Assembly (NCBI RefSeq): GCF_014202475.1 | Contig: NZ_JACHGV010000002.1 | Location: 124,001-188,000 of the forward strand | DNA length: 64,000 bases | Source: Streptomyces paradoxus | GTDB lineage: Bacteria > Actinomycetota > Actinomycetes > Streptomycetales > Streptomycetaceae | Direction of reading: 5' to 3' | Part shown: one piece after another, positions 9,712 through 18,013 of the stretch | Layout: each line of letters begins with the position of its first letter | How positions within the stretch are numbered: the stretch's first letter is position 1 | Notes under the pieces: model-generated | Databases searched by the model: none | What the model was told of the DNA's origin: nothing | Seen by the model: only the letters and a program-made list of their open reading frames with translations | Position numbers and translations under genes: made by a program

Positions 9712-9863
9712 GCCCGCGGCGGAATTCGTCAACTCGTCAACCTGCACAAACGGAATAGCAACGTCCGCCCCATTGCGGCCGGTAGGGGACATATGCTCAA
9801 CTCTCCTACACCAAAGCTTCACAGTTGGAGCAGATCGCTTCCGTAAGCCACATCCCGGGGGAG

Positions 9864-9949
9864 GCGGCAGTCGTTCCACCGCACCGGGTGGGGGTGGATT
9901 CCGCGAGGGACCGCGGAGTACGCACCGGTGCGGGTGGAACGACTGCCGC
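9864..9949. repeat. long imperfect inverted repeat
   Basis: Two arms at 9864-9887 and 9925-9949 are reverse complements over 24 bases apart from one bulged base. Each contains GGCAGTCGTTCCACC or its complement. The 37-base loop is GC-rich. The repeat sits just beyond the point where the D-Ala-D-Ala carboxypeptidase remnant loses its reading frame. It could be a terminator-like hairpin, the scar of a small mobile element or a rearrangement junction. No transposase is near. Confidence 0.75.
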
Positions 9950-9954
9950 ACAGC

Positions 9955-10209
9955 TCAAGCATGTGGGCCGACGTGCACCGCGTCGTTCCCCGAGCGCAGG
10001 AAGACGCCCTGCCAGAGCTGGTCGACCGTGTACGTGGGCCCGGCCCGGATGCGGACGAGGCTGGAGCCCGCCGGGATGCCGGCGGGGTCGGCGGCGGTGA
10101 CGGTGTGCCGGCCGCCGCGCGGGAACCGGTCGAGCAGCGTGTCGGCGAACAGCATTTTCAGCGTGGGCGCGGGCGGCAGCCGCCGGTGCGCACGGCAGGG
10201 GGCCGGCAC
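9955..10209 (-). pseudogene. remnant of D-alanyl-D-alanine carboxypeptidase (peptidase S11)
   Basis: This 84-codon reading frame contains the heart of a Streptomyces DacA-type penicillin-binding protein: LPPAPTLKMLFADTLLDRF, then GSSLVRIRAGPTYTVDQL, then WQGVFLRSGNDAVHV. The SGN motif is intact. The position of the nucleophile in the SxxK motif, normally Ser-Thr-Leu-Lys, reads Pro-Thr-Leu-Lys, so the active site is lost. The signal peptide and N-terminal domain are missing upstream. After VHV the frame runs into GPHA and a stop, apparently by a small deletion in a normal L-A-H-M sequence. The C-terminal two thirds are absent and are replaced by an inverted repeat. It is a broken gene fragment. 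Confidence 0.75.
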
Positions 10210-10225
10210 CTGGCCGGTGAGACTG

Positions 10226-10254
10226 CCCCAAGGTCCCGCAAGGACCTGCGGGGG
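10226..10254 (-). terminator. hairpin after the SnoaL-like gene
   Basis: An AGGTCC / GGACCT stem with a 5-base loop is flanked by CCCC and GGGG, immediately downstream of the stop at 10258 on the minus strand. It probably terminates that transcript. There is no U-tract, as is usual in Streptomyces. Confidence 0.45.
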
Positions 10255-10257
10255 AGG

Positions 10258-10584
10258 TCAGGCCTGGCCGGTCTCGAAGCGCGTGATCCTGCCGTCCTCG
10301 TCCACGGTGAAGCTCCACCGGGTGCGCATCTCGCCCCAGGTGTCGTTGCTGTAGCGGGCGATGAGGGAACGGCCGCCGTTGGACTCGTTGTCGACCTCCA
10401 TGTGACCGTGCGAGGAGAAGATCTCCCGGTCCACCCAGTCGACGAGGTCCCGGTCGGAACCGTCGTCCGTCATGGTCGCGCCCGGCGCGAGGAGCGCCAT
10501 GAAGCTCTCGCGGTCGTGATGGTTCACGGCGGCCACGAAGGCCCGGACAGCCGGATCGCTCAGGCGCGTGGTCTGAATCGTCAT
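10258..10584 (-). CDS. SnoaL/NTF2-like small protein
   Basis: A 108-residue protein of the nuclear-transport-factor-2 (SnoaL-like) fold: an N-terminal helix with VRAFVAAVNHHDRESFMALL, then beta strands ending in WSFTVDEDGRITRFETGQA. Such proteins are single-domain cone-shaped folds used as isomerases, hydrolases or binding proteins; no activity can be assigned. The ATG at 10584 has GAGG about 9 bases before it. It is a monocistronic gene divergent from the DoxX gene, and a hairpin follows its stop. Confidence 0.75.
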   Translation of the reverse strand: MTIQTTRLSDPAVRAFVAAVNHHDRESFMALLAPGATMTDDGSDRDLVDWVDREIFSSHGHMEVDNESNGGRSLIARYSNDTWGEMRTRWSFTVDEDGRITRFETGQA

Positions 10585-10758
10585 GCGAGCCAGCCTCGTA
10601 CCGGCCAACGCCGCCCGCCACCCGTGCCACCCGAACGGCCTCCCGGACGGGTCCGCCGGGTGTAGCGGGCTGTGAGTGGTGCGACGGTGGAAACGCGAAG
10701 GAGAGGAGAGCCCCTCTGTTCCTGCTGTCCGTTCCTGCTGTCTGCTCCGGGAGTCGAC

Positions 10759-11316
<558 letters not shown>

Positions 11317-11371
11317 GGGGCGGAGGGCCGGGACCCGGCGTTGTCAGTCCCGCATGGCAGGCTGCGCCCCC

Positions 11372-11737
11372 ATGAACGAACAGTCCCCCGCCCCTGAACT
11401 CTGGTCCACCATCGACGCCTTGTACGAGTGGCTCGACACCAACCGCCCGGTAGAGGGCCGCGAGGGCCTCCTCCTGCGCATCCTGAAACTCTCCGAGGAG
11501 GTCGGCGAGGTCTCGGAGGCGGTGATCGGGGCGACGGGGCAGAACCCGCGCAAGGGCGTCACGCACACGTGGGAGGACGTGGAGGCGGAGTTGTGTGATG
11601 TCGTCATCACGGCGCTGGTGGCGTTGCGGACCCTGACGCCGGAGGCGCGAGAGGTCTTGGCACGGCACCTGGAGCGGGTGACACGACGGTCCACGGCGCA
11701 CTCGGCACAGGCGGACGTTCCGCGTCATTCGCTCTGA
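11372..11737 (+). CDS. MazG-like nucleotide pyrophosphohydrolase
   Basis: A 121-residue all-alpha protein. Residues 25-75 include LKLSEEVGEVSEAVIG and EDVEAELCDVVI, the EExxE plus ExxD metal-binding arrangement of MazG-type NTP pyrophosphohydrolases. It is predicted to hydrolyse a (deoxy)nucleoside triphosphate to the monophosphate in the cytosol and may have a house-cleaning role. The ATG at 11372 is preferred; an upstream ATG at 11354 would add six residues. It converges on the 3' end of the mce operon. Confidence 0.8.
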   Translation: MNEQSPAPELWSTIDALYEWLDTNRPVEGREGLLLRILKLSEEVGEVSEAVIGATGQNPRKGVTHTWEDVEAELCDVVITALVALRTLTPEAREVLARHLERVTRRSTAHSAQADVPRHSL

Positions 11738-11774
11738 TCACCGGGTAACGCACAAGAGCCCGTTCACCTTTCCC

Positions 11775-11822
11775 CGCCGGGTCACGCCGCGGTGAGGCGC
11801 GCGGCGTTCACTGAACCCGGCG
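11775..11822. terminator. strong hairpin between convergent transcripts
   Basis: CGCCGGGT at 11775-11782 pairs with ACCCGGCG at 11815-11822, and the inner CACGCCGCG / CGCGGCG segments extend the stem. It lies between the stop of the MazG-like gene (11737) and the stop of the last gene of the mce operon (11847). It can therefore serve as a bidirectional terminator. Confidence 0.6.
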
Positions 11823-11846
11823 CGGTGAGACCGCCGCCGCCTTCCT

Positions 11847-12629
11847 TCACAGCGCGTCCACCGCGCTCACCTTCCACTCGTCACCCGTACGGCTCATCGT
11901 CATCCGCACCCGGTTCTGGTCCACGCGGGACCCCGACACCTGAGTGCTCTCGGTGACCTGGTTGACGAAGAGCAGGACGACGACCTTGTCGGGGGAGGCC
12001 GAGACGACGGAGGCGGCCGGGGCGCCACCGGAGCCGGGGGCGGCGACCCTTGCCTTCACGACACCGTGGTACTTCTCGGCCGTCGGGGCGACCACGGTCT
12101 TCGTGGTCTTGCCGTACTCGTCGCGGAAGTCGCCGGTCAGGTGGGCGCGGGCCCTCGAGAAGTCCTTGTCCAGGTGGCGGTAGTCGTACGACAGGACGAC
12201 CGGTGCCGCTGTGCGCGCGGCCGTGAGCGCCTCGGTCCGGGCGGTCTCCGTCAGGCGGCCGTCGCGGTACTGCCGTCCCAGGGCGGCCAGCGCGACCAGG
12301 CCGGCGACGAGCAGGACGGCCAGGAGCAAGGTGAGCAGCTTCCGTCGGTTGCCGGAGCCGGGCTCGCCGCGCTCCTGCGGCCCGTCCTGCCCGAACGACT
12401 CCGGCGACGGCTCCGGCGGGTCGTCCCAGCCGTGCTTCGGGGCCTCGATGAGGACGGTGCGTCCGGCGAGTGGCCGCTCGGCCCGGCGCGGGGACTCCTC
12501 GTGGGTGGCCGTCGCCGCGTCCGCTTCGCGGTGGCCGCGCTCCGCGCGCTTCGCCGCCGCGCGGGCGGCCGCCGTCATGGTGCGGCGGGTGCCGGGACCG
12601 GGGGCGCGGCCGGTGGTCGTCTTCGGCAT
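11847..12629 (-). CDS. Mce-associated membrane protein (Mas), second
   Basis: A 260-residue protein. It has a long charged cytoplasmic N terminus of about 95 residues rich in Arg, Ala and Glu, a single membrane segment (KLLTLLLAVLLVAGLVALAAL), and an extracytoplasmic domain containing SYDYRHLDKDFSRARAHLTGDF and a C-terminal DEWKVSAVDAL. This layout and the D-Y-R-H-x-D motif are shared with the neighbouring gene and with Mas proteins that stabilise Mce importers in mycobacteria. It lies 48 bases after the first mas gene and closes the operon. A role as an accessory subunit is inferred from family and position. Confidence 0.8.
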   Translation of the reverse strand: MPKTTTGRAPGPGTRRTMTAAARAAAKRAERGHREADAATATHEESPRRAERPLAGRTVLIEAPKHGWDDPPEPSPESFGQDGPQERGEPGSGNRRKLLTLLLAVLLVAGLVALAALGRQYRDGRLTETARTEALTAARTAAPVVLSYDYRHLDKDFSRARAHLTGDFRDEYGKTTKTVVAPTAEKYHGVVKARVAAPGSGGAPAASVVSASPDKVVVLLFVNQVTESTQVSGSRVDQNRVRMTMSRTGDEWKVSAVDAL

Positions 12630-12677
12630 GGTGGTACTCCTCGTCGGTGCTTGTCGGTCGGCGAATCGGCCCGTGAA

Positions 12678-13166
12678 TCAGCCGACGAACTCGACGTCGG
12701 ACGTCAGCCAGCGGCCGTCCTTGTGTACGAGGTCGAGCTGGAGCCGGTACGTGCGCGCCTCTCCCCCGGGCACGGCGGTGTTGGTCACCTTGCTGTCGGC
12801 GACCACCAGCACACGGGCCGAGTCCTCGTCGGAGCGGACGATGCCCGCCTCCAGGATCTGGCCTTCCGACACGGACTTGTTCTGGGCCACCAGCTTCGTC
12901 AACTGCTCCGTCTGGGCGGTGAACTGCTTCTTGAAGTCGCCCGTCGCGCCCGCCAGGACATTCGCGCTGTCGCGGTCGTAGTGCCGGTAGTCGAGGGAGG
13001 TGAAGTTCAGTGCCGACTGGCGGGCCGCGGCCAGGATGCCCTGGCGTCGTCGGTCCGCCTCGTTCTGTTCGTAGATTCCGAAGGTCAGCCAGAGCGCCAG
13101 CGCTGTGGTGATGACGGTCGCCGCGACGAGTCCCGCCGTCATCACTCGGGGTGGTACCTGCCTCAT
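12678..13166 (-). CDS. Mce-associated membrane protein (Mas), first
   Basis: A 162-residue protein with a short N terminus, one membrane segment (TAGLVAATVITTALALWLTF) and an extracytoplasmic domain with TSLDYRHYDRDSANVLAGATGDF, the Mas-type signature. The ATG at 13166 overlaps the TGA of the preceding MCE gene (ATGA), so translation is coupled; an upstream GTG at 13196 is less likely. Such NTF2-like Mas proteins stabilise or couple MCE complexes in the envelope. Confidence 0.82.
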   Translation of the reverse strand: MRQVPPRVMTAGLVAATVITTALALWLTFGIYEQNEADRRRQGILAAARQSALNFTSLDYRHYDRDSANVLAGATGDFKKQFTAQTEQLTKLVAQNKSVSEGQILEAGIVRSDEDSARVLVVADSKVTNTAVPGGEARTYRLQLDLVHKDGRWLTSDVEFVG

Positions 13167-14440
13167 GCCATGGGGCCGACGAGCAGCCATTGCCACGACT
13201 CCTTTCCGAACGCGGCCTGCTGGCCGCCCGCCGAGCCGATCTCGACGTTCCTTCCGTCCGGGCCGGTGGTGGTGCCGGTCTCCGGGTCGTACGGGGTGAC
13301 GTACGCCGCCTGGTTCGCGCCGCCGTCGGCGGTCGACGCGCCCGGGGCGTTCTGCGCGCCGCGTACCGACGACTCGCTGCCGCGCGGGAGCGTGCAGCGG
13401 GCGTCGGTATTCGCCTCGCGTGTACTGGTGTCCGCCGGATCGCGGCGGGCCGTGCCGTACCCCTGAGTGCAGGCCGGCGGTTCGTCGGCGTTCAGCACCA
13501 GGCCGAAGTGGGTGGTGCCGTCGCCGGGGACGACCGTGTAGCTGCCCGCGACCGTCAGCGGGAAGGTGACGAGGGCCTGCTCCACGCCGGGAAGGCGGGC
13601 CAGCGTGACCTGGCCGCCGCTGATCAGGTTGGCGAGCAGGACCGACAGCTGCGGCCCGGTCGACTTCAGCAGCGAGTTCAGTTCCTGCGCCGCCGGCCGC
13701 GCGTTGCCGATCAGCTTGCGCAGGTCCCCGTCACTGGACTTCAACTGGGCTGACAGCGCCGCCAGATCGCGCGCGAACGACTTGATCGAAGAGCCCTGGT
13801 CGGCCTGCGTCTTCAGGACCTTCCGTGAGTCCTCGATCAGGTCGATCGTCTCCGGCAGCGCCTCGGACGCCGACTCGACCAGGGTGTTGCCCGAGTCCAC
13901 CAGGCGGCCCAGGTTCGGGCCGGTGCCGGCGAACGCCTTGCCCAACTCGTCGACCGTGACTCGTAGGTCGTCCTTGCCGAGCGAGTTCACCAGGCGGTCC
14001 AGGCTGAGGACCATGTCCGTCGTCGACAGCGGCACCCGTGTGCTCTCGCGCGGGATCGTGCTGCCCTCCAGCAGGTACGGGCCGTGGGAGGCCCGGGGCT
14101 GGAGGTCGACGTACTGCTCGCCCACCGCCGAGCGGTTCGCCACCACCGCCAGTGTGTCCGCCGGGATACGCGGCGCACCGTCCTCGATGTCGAGCGCGAC
14201 CGAGACCCCGTCCGAGCCGGCCAGGCGCAGTGCGCCGACCTTGCCCACCGGCACCCCGCGATAGGTGACCTCGGCACCGGGGAATACGCCCCCGGAGTCG
14301 GCGAAGTCGGCCCGCACGGTGTAGCCGCGGTCCAAAACCTCGTCCACCAGGCCCGTGTACTCGGCGCCGACGTACGACACGCCCACGGCGGTGAGGGTGG
14401 CGAAGGCGATGAGTTGCGCCTTGACCGTACGGGTGATCAC
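13163..14440 (-). CDS. MCE family protein, sixth in the operon (MceF-like)
   Basis: A 425-residue membrane-anchored lipid-binding subunit. An N-terminal membrane segment (TVKAQLIAFATLTAVGVSYV) is followed by the MCE domain at about 35-115 (FADSGGVFPGAEVTYRGVPV, GEQYVDL) and then a helical coiled-coil region with repeated hydrophobic heptads. A Pro/Gly-rich tail ends the protein. The GTG at 14440 overlaps the upstream TGA (GTGA) and has AAGGGGG about 8 bases before it. Six such proteins are thought to form a hexamer with a central tunnel that passes lipid through the envelope. Confidence 0.9.
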   Translation of the reverse strand: MITRTVKAQLIAFATLTAVGVSYVGAEYTGLVDEVLDRGYTVRADFADSGGVFPGAEVTYRGVPVGKVGALRLAGSDGVSVALDIEDGAPRIPADTLAVVANRSAVGEQYVDLQPRASHGPYLLEGSTIPRESTRVPLSTTDMVLSLDRLVNSLGKDDLRVTVDELGKAFAGTGPNLGRLVDSGNTLVESASEALPETIDLIEDSRKVLKTQADQGSSIKSFARDLAALSAQLKSSDGDLRKLIGNARPAAQELNSLLKSTGPQLSVLLANLISGGQVTLARLPGVEQALVTFPLTVAGSYTVVPGDGTTHFGLVLNADEPPACTQGYGTARRDPADTSTREANTDARCTLPRGSESSVRGAQNAPGASTADGGANQAAYVTPYDPETGTTTGPDGRNVEIGSAGGQQAAFGKESWQWLLVGPMA

Positions 14441-15738
14441 GGCTGGACCCCCTTCAGCATCAGCTCGGCGAGTTCGAGGTTGATCCCCTCGGTCCGGTAG
14501 CCCCCGGTCCGGTAGCCGCCCGGGCCGTAGCCGGCGGTGCACACCGGCGGGCACAGCGGGTCGCCGCCCGAGGGGACGGACGGGGACGACGGCACGCTCG
14601 GCCTGCTCGGCAGCGCGGTGGGCTTCGGCACATCCGGCACATCCGGCACGTCCGGAAGATCCGGTACGTCCGGCAGGTCGGGGGGCTCGGGAAGCTCCGG
14701 CACCTGGGTGTCCCCGCCGTTCCGGCCGCCCGGCTCGTCCGTCAGGTTGCCGTAGATGCCGGCCAGATCGAGGTCCGCCGTGACGTGCAGGTTGACGTAG
14801 TCACCCTTGATGGCGTCCACCGCGTTGCGCGGGAAGGGGTAGGTGGTCAGCAGTTCCAGGGAGTTGGGCAGGTCGCTGCCCGCCTTGTTGAGCTGTCGCA
14901 GGATCGGCCGGAGCTGCTTGAGGTTGGCAACCGTGTCGTCGTGCGAGGCGTTGACCACCTTGGTGCCGGTCTTGCCCAGCCTGGACAGGGCGGTGAGCAT
15001 CCTCGTCAGGTCGCGGCGCTGGTCGGCCAGGACCTTCAGGGCGGGCGGCATCGTGTCGACGGCCTCGGCGATCGTCGTCTTCTCCTTGCCCAGCCGTTTG
15101 GCCAGCCGGTCCACGGCCTTCAGCGCGCGGACGATGTCCTGGCGCTGGTCGTCCAGGCCGCCGATGAAGGTGTCGAGCTCCTTGAGCAGGGACTTGACCC
15201 GGTTCTCCCGGCCTTCCAGGGCCTTGTTCAGCTCCGTGGTGATCGTCTTGAGCTGGGCCACGCCGCCGCCGTTGAGCAGGGCGGACAGCGCGGACAGCAC
15301 CTCCTCGACCTCCGGGTTGCGGCCGCTGCGGGACAGCGGGATCACATCACCGTCGCGGAGCCGGCCGACCGGTGCGCTCTCCGGCGGCCCGGACAGGGCC
15401 ACGTACTTCTCGCCGAGCATGCTGGTCTGCCGCAGCTCGGCGATGGCATTGGCGGGCAGCTTCACCGAGTCGGCGACCCGGAGGCGGACCCTCGCGTGCC
15501 AGCCGTCCAGCTCCACCTTCTCCACCGCGCCCACAGTGACGTTGTCGACCTTGACCGACGACTGCGGAACCAGGTCCAGGACGTCGCGGAACTCGACGGT
15601 GACGTGGTAGGCGTGGCCGTCGGCTGCGGCTCCGCCGGGGAGCGGGACGTCGTACCAGCCGTTGAACTCGCAGCCCGACAGGAGCACCGTTGCGACGGCC
15701 GTCCACGCGACGGCCCCGCCCCTGCGCGGGGGCCTCAT
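14437..15738 (-). CDS. MCE family lipoprotein, fifth in the operon (MceE/LprK-like)
   Basis: A 433-residue lipoprotein. The signal peptide ends with lipobox LLSGC (Cys23), which identifies it as the lipidated MceE/LprK-type subunit. The MCE domain at about 45-125 includes VKVDNVTVGAVEKVELDG and LGEKYVALSG. A long helical region follows, then a tail from about residue 345 with tandem P-D-V / P-D-L units (DLPDVPDLPDVPDVPDVP) and Gly/Tyr repeats. The ATG at 15738 overlaps the previous stop (ATGA). The Pro-Asp repeats echo those in the sigma factor tail upstream of the operon. Confidence 0.92.
   Translation of the reverse strand: MRPPRRGGAVAWTAVATVLLSGCEFNGWYDVPLPGGAAADGHAYHVTVEFRDVLDLVPQSSVKVDNVTVGAVEKVELDGWHARVRLRVADSVKLPANAIAELRQTSMLGEKYVALSGPPESAPVGRLRDGDVIPLSRSGRNPEVEEVLSALSALLNGGGVAQLKTITTELNKALEGRENRVKSLLKELDTFIGGLDDQRQDIVRALKAVDRLAKRLGKEKTTIAEAVDTMPPALKVLADQRRDLTRMLTALSRLGKTGTKVVNASHDDTVANLKQLRPILRQLNKAGSDLPNSLELLTTYPFPRNAVDAIKGDYVNLHVTADLDLAGIYGNLTDEPGGRNGGDTQVPELPEPPDLPDVPDLPDVPDVPDVPKPTALPSRPSVPSSPSVPSGGDPLCPPVCTAGYGPGGYRTGGYRTEGINLELAELMLKGVQP
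14630..14710. repeat. 9-bp tandem repeats inside the MceE-like gene
   Basis: About nine degenerate copies of a 9-base unit close to ACATCCGGC encode the Pro-Asp-Val/Leu tripeptide repeats of the MCE lipoprotein tail. Copy number could vary between strains by slippage. Confidence 0.8.
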
Positions 15739-16850
15739 GCGCTCGCTCCCAGGATTCCGCCGAGGGTGCGGTCGACCGTGCCGGTGTCCGAGGTGCCCTG
15801 GGGCACCTGGGGCAGGGAGTCGAAGAGGTCCCTCAGGTCCCCGCAGTCGGTCTTCTCCCCGGTCGTCTTCAGGATCGAGCACAGCAGTGAGGCCGGATCC
15901 TGCGGATGGTCGGGGTTGTTGCGGGTGTCGAGGGTGCCGGCGGAAGGGTTGTAGGCGTTGTGCAGGTTCGACACGCCCGTCGGCGCGACCTCCAGCAGCT
16001 CCTCCAGCGCCGCCCGTTGGGTGACGAGCACCTTGGTCACCTTGCTCAGGCCCTCCACGTTCGACGTCAGCGACTTCTTGTTCTTCTTCACGAAGGCGGA
16101 CACGTCACCGAGCGCCGTGCCGAGGTTCTTCAGCGCGGCCGCCAGGTCCTTGCGCTCGCCCGCGAGTTGCCCGGCGACCTTGGCGAGGCTGCTGTTGAAC
16201 GACCGCACGCTCTTGTCGTCCGCCGCCAGCGCCGCCGTGAACACCTGAAGGTTGCGGACCGTGCCGAACAGGTCCGTGCGGCCGTCGGACAGGGTCGTGA
16301 CCGCCTCCGAGAGGTCCTCCACCGTCTGGTGCAGGTTCTCGCCCTGGCCGTCGAGGTTGTCGGCGCTGACGTCGAGCAACCGTGACAGGGCGCCGTCCTT
16401 GTTGGCGCCCTCGGGTCCCAGCGCCTCGGCCGTGGTGTGCAGGCTGTCGAAGACGCGGTCCAGTTCGACCGGCACGGCCGTGCGCGACTCGGGTATCTCG
16501 TCCCCGTCCCGCAGGACCGGGCCGCTCCGGTACACCGGCAGCAGCTGCACGTAACGGTCGCTGACCACCGAGGAGTTGATGATCGCGGCCTGTGCATCCG
16601 CCGGGATCTTCCGGTCCGCGTCGTACTCCAGCTCCACCCGCACCCGGCCGCCCTCCGGCGTGATCTTCTTGACCTCGCCGATCCGCACACCCAGCACGCG
16701 GACGTCCGAGCCGGGGTAGATGCCGACGGTGCGAGGGAAGTACGCCGTGACGCGGGCGGGCTCGGTCCGCGGCCACAGGACGTGGGTGAGCGCCGCGACC
16801 AGGGTCAGGGTGATCAACAGGGCCGCGCCCTTCTTCCAACGGTTGCTCAC
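15735..16850 (-). CDS. MCE family protein, fourth in the operon (MceD-like)
   Basis: A 371-residue membrane-anchored MCE subunit. There is one N-terminal membrane segment (GAALLITLTLVAALTHVLW), then an MCE domain at about 30-110 (FPRTVGIYPGSDVRVLGVRI, SDRYVQLLPVY) and an extended helical region to about residue 300. The C terminus contains two cysteines (LLCSILK and KTDCGDL) that could form a disulfide outside the membrane. The GTG at 16850 overlaps the upstream TGA. It is one of six non-identical subunits of the importer ring. Confidence 0.9.
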   Translation of the reverse strand: MSNRWKKGAALLITLTLVAALTHVLWPRTEPARVTAYFPRTVGIYPGSDVRVLGVRIGEVKKITPEGGRVRVELEYDADRKIPADAQAAIINSSVVSDRYVQLLPVYRSGPVLRDGDEIPESRTAVPVELDRVFDSLHTTAEALGPEGANKDGALSRLLDVSADNLDGQGENLHQTVEDLSEAVTTLSDGRTDLFGTVRNLQVFTAALAADDKSVRSFNSSLAKVAGQLAGERKDLAAALKNLGTALGDVSAFVKKNKKSLTSNVEGLSKVTKVLVTQRAALEELLEVAPTGVSNLHNAYNPSAGTLDTRNNPDHPQDPASLLCSILKTTGEKTDCGDLRDLFDSLPQVPQGTSDTGTVDRTLGGILGASA

Positions 16851-18013
16851 TGCGCGCCTCCCGTCCGCGTCCGCGGCACCACCGGGGCGGCGACCAGGTT
16901 CTGGACGTAGGAGTCGAACCAGCGGCCGTTGCCGAGGGTGTTGGTGAAGACCCGCACGTAGGGGGCCAGGAGCTCGATGCTCCGGTCCAGGCTGGATTGG
17001 TTGCGTTCGAGCATCTTCACCACGGTGTTCAGGCCCTTGAGCGCGGGCCCGATCTCCTTCTCGTTGTCCTGGACCAGGCCGGAGAGCTGGATGCCGAGCG
17101 CGGCGGAGGTCTTCAGCAGCTTGTGGATCGCCGCACGCCGCTTGCTGATCTCCTTGAACAGCTTGTCGCCGTCCTTGACCAGCGCGGAGAAGTCGCTCGA
17201 CCGGTCGGCGAGTACACCCGTCACTCCGTTCGCGTGGTCGAGGAGTTCCCTGAGGGCCTTGTCGCGCGAGGCCACGGTCCGGGAGATCTGCGACAGGCCC
17301 TTGATGGACGACCGCACTTCGGAAGGGGAGTCCTCGAAGGTCGTCGAGATGGTGTCCAGCGCCTTCGCCAGCCGCTCGGTGTCGACCTTCTCCGTCGTGG
17401 TGGTGAGATCGCTGAACGCCTGCACGACGTCGTAGGCGGGGACGGTCCGTTTCAGCGGGATCTCGCTACCGGGCTCCAACTGGCCCCGCCCCCTGGGGTG
17501 CAGGGCGAGGTACTTGGCGCCGAGGATCGTCTTGACCCGGATCGACGCGCCGGTCTCGGTGCCGAACCCCGGCTGGTCCTTGATCTTGAAGGTGACTTTG
17601 ACATGGTCGCCGTCCAGGTCGACCTCCTCGACCTTGCCGACCTTGACCCCGGCGATCCGCACCTCGTCACCCGGCTTGAGACCGCCCGCCTCCGCGAAGG
17701 CGGCGCTGTACGTCTCGCCGTCGCCGATCACCGGCAGGCGGTCGGCGTTGAACGCGGCCACGGTCAGCAACGCCAGGACGGTGAGTCCGACGGCGCCGAT
17801 GACGAGGGGATTGCGTTCGCGGAAGGGGCCGAGGTGCGGACGGCGGGGCCGTATCCCCGGCAGCTTCGGCGGGTCGACGCGGACCTTGATCAGCGGCTGT
17901 GGACGCGGCCTGCGGCGGGGCAGGAGCCGTACCTCCGGCAGCCGTACTCTCGGCAGCCTCGGCGGTTCCACGCGCACCTTGAGCAGCGGCTCCGGGCGGC
18001 GCTTGCGGCTCAT
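16847..18013 (-). CDS. MCE family protein, third in the operon (MceC-like), with N-terminal repeats
   Basis: A 388-residue MCE subunit with an unusual basic N terminus of about 65 residues before the membrane segment (NPLVIGAVGLTVLALLTVAA). This part holds two copies of a K-V-R-V-[ED]-P-P-[RK]-L-P motif, at residues 12-21 and 43-52, in Arg/Pro-rich sequence that should lie in the cytoplasm. The MCE domain (FAEAGGLKPGDEVRIAGVKV, LGAKYLALHP) and a long helical region follow. The ATG at 18013 overlaps the previous TGA (ATGA); a GTG at 18022 is less likely. The basic repeat region is not needed for the MCE fold and may contact a cytoplasmic partner or nucleic acid. Confidence 0.9.
   Translation of the reverse strand: MSRKRRPEPLLKVRVEPPRLPRVRLPEVRLLPRRRPRPQPLIKVRVDPPKLPGIRPRRPHLGPFRERNPLVIGAVGLTVLALLTVAAFNADRLPVIGDGETYSAAFAEAGGLKPGDEVRIAGVKVGKVEEVDLDGDHVKVTFKIKDQPGFGTETGASIRVKTILGAKYLALHPRGRGQLEPGSEIPLKRTVPAYDVVQAFSDLTTTTEKVDTERLAKALDTISTTFEDSPSEVRSSIKGLSQISRTVASRDKALRELLDHANGVTGVLADRSSDFSALVKDGDKLFKEISKRRAAIHKLLKTSAALGIQLSGLVQDNEKEIGPALKGLNTVVKMLERNQSSLDRSIELLAPYVRVFTNTLGNGRWFDSYVQNLVAAPVVPRTRTGGAQ

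Noticed and set aside
9139..9951. Minus-strand reading frame opposite the SDR gene
   Set aside because: Codon positions mirror the SDR gene, which has all its motifs. The short MSPTGRNG start at 9792 has a plausible ribosome binding site but no recognisable continuation.
14630..14710. Tandem 9-bp repeats considered as a CRISPR array
   Set aside because: Units are contiguous without spacers and encode in-frame Pro-Asp-Val repeats.
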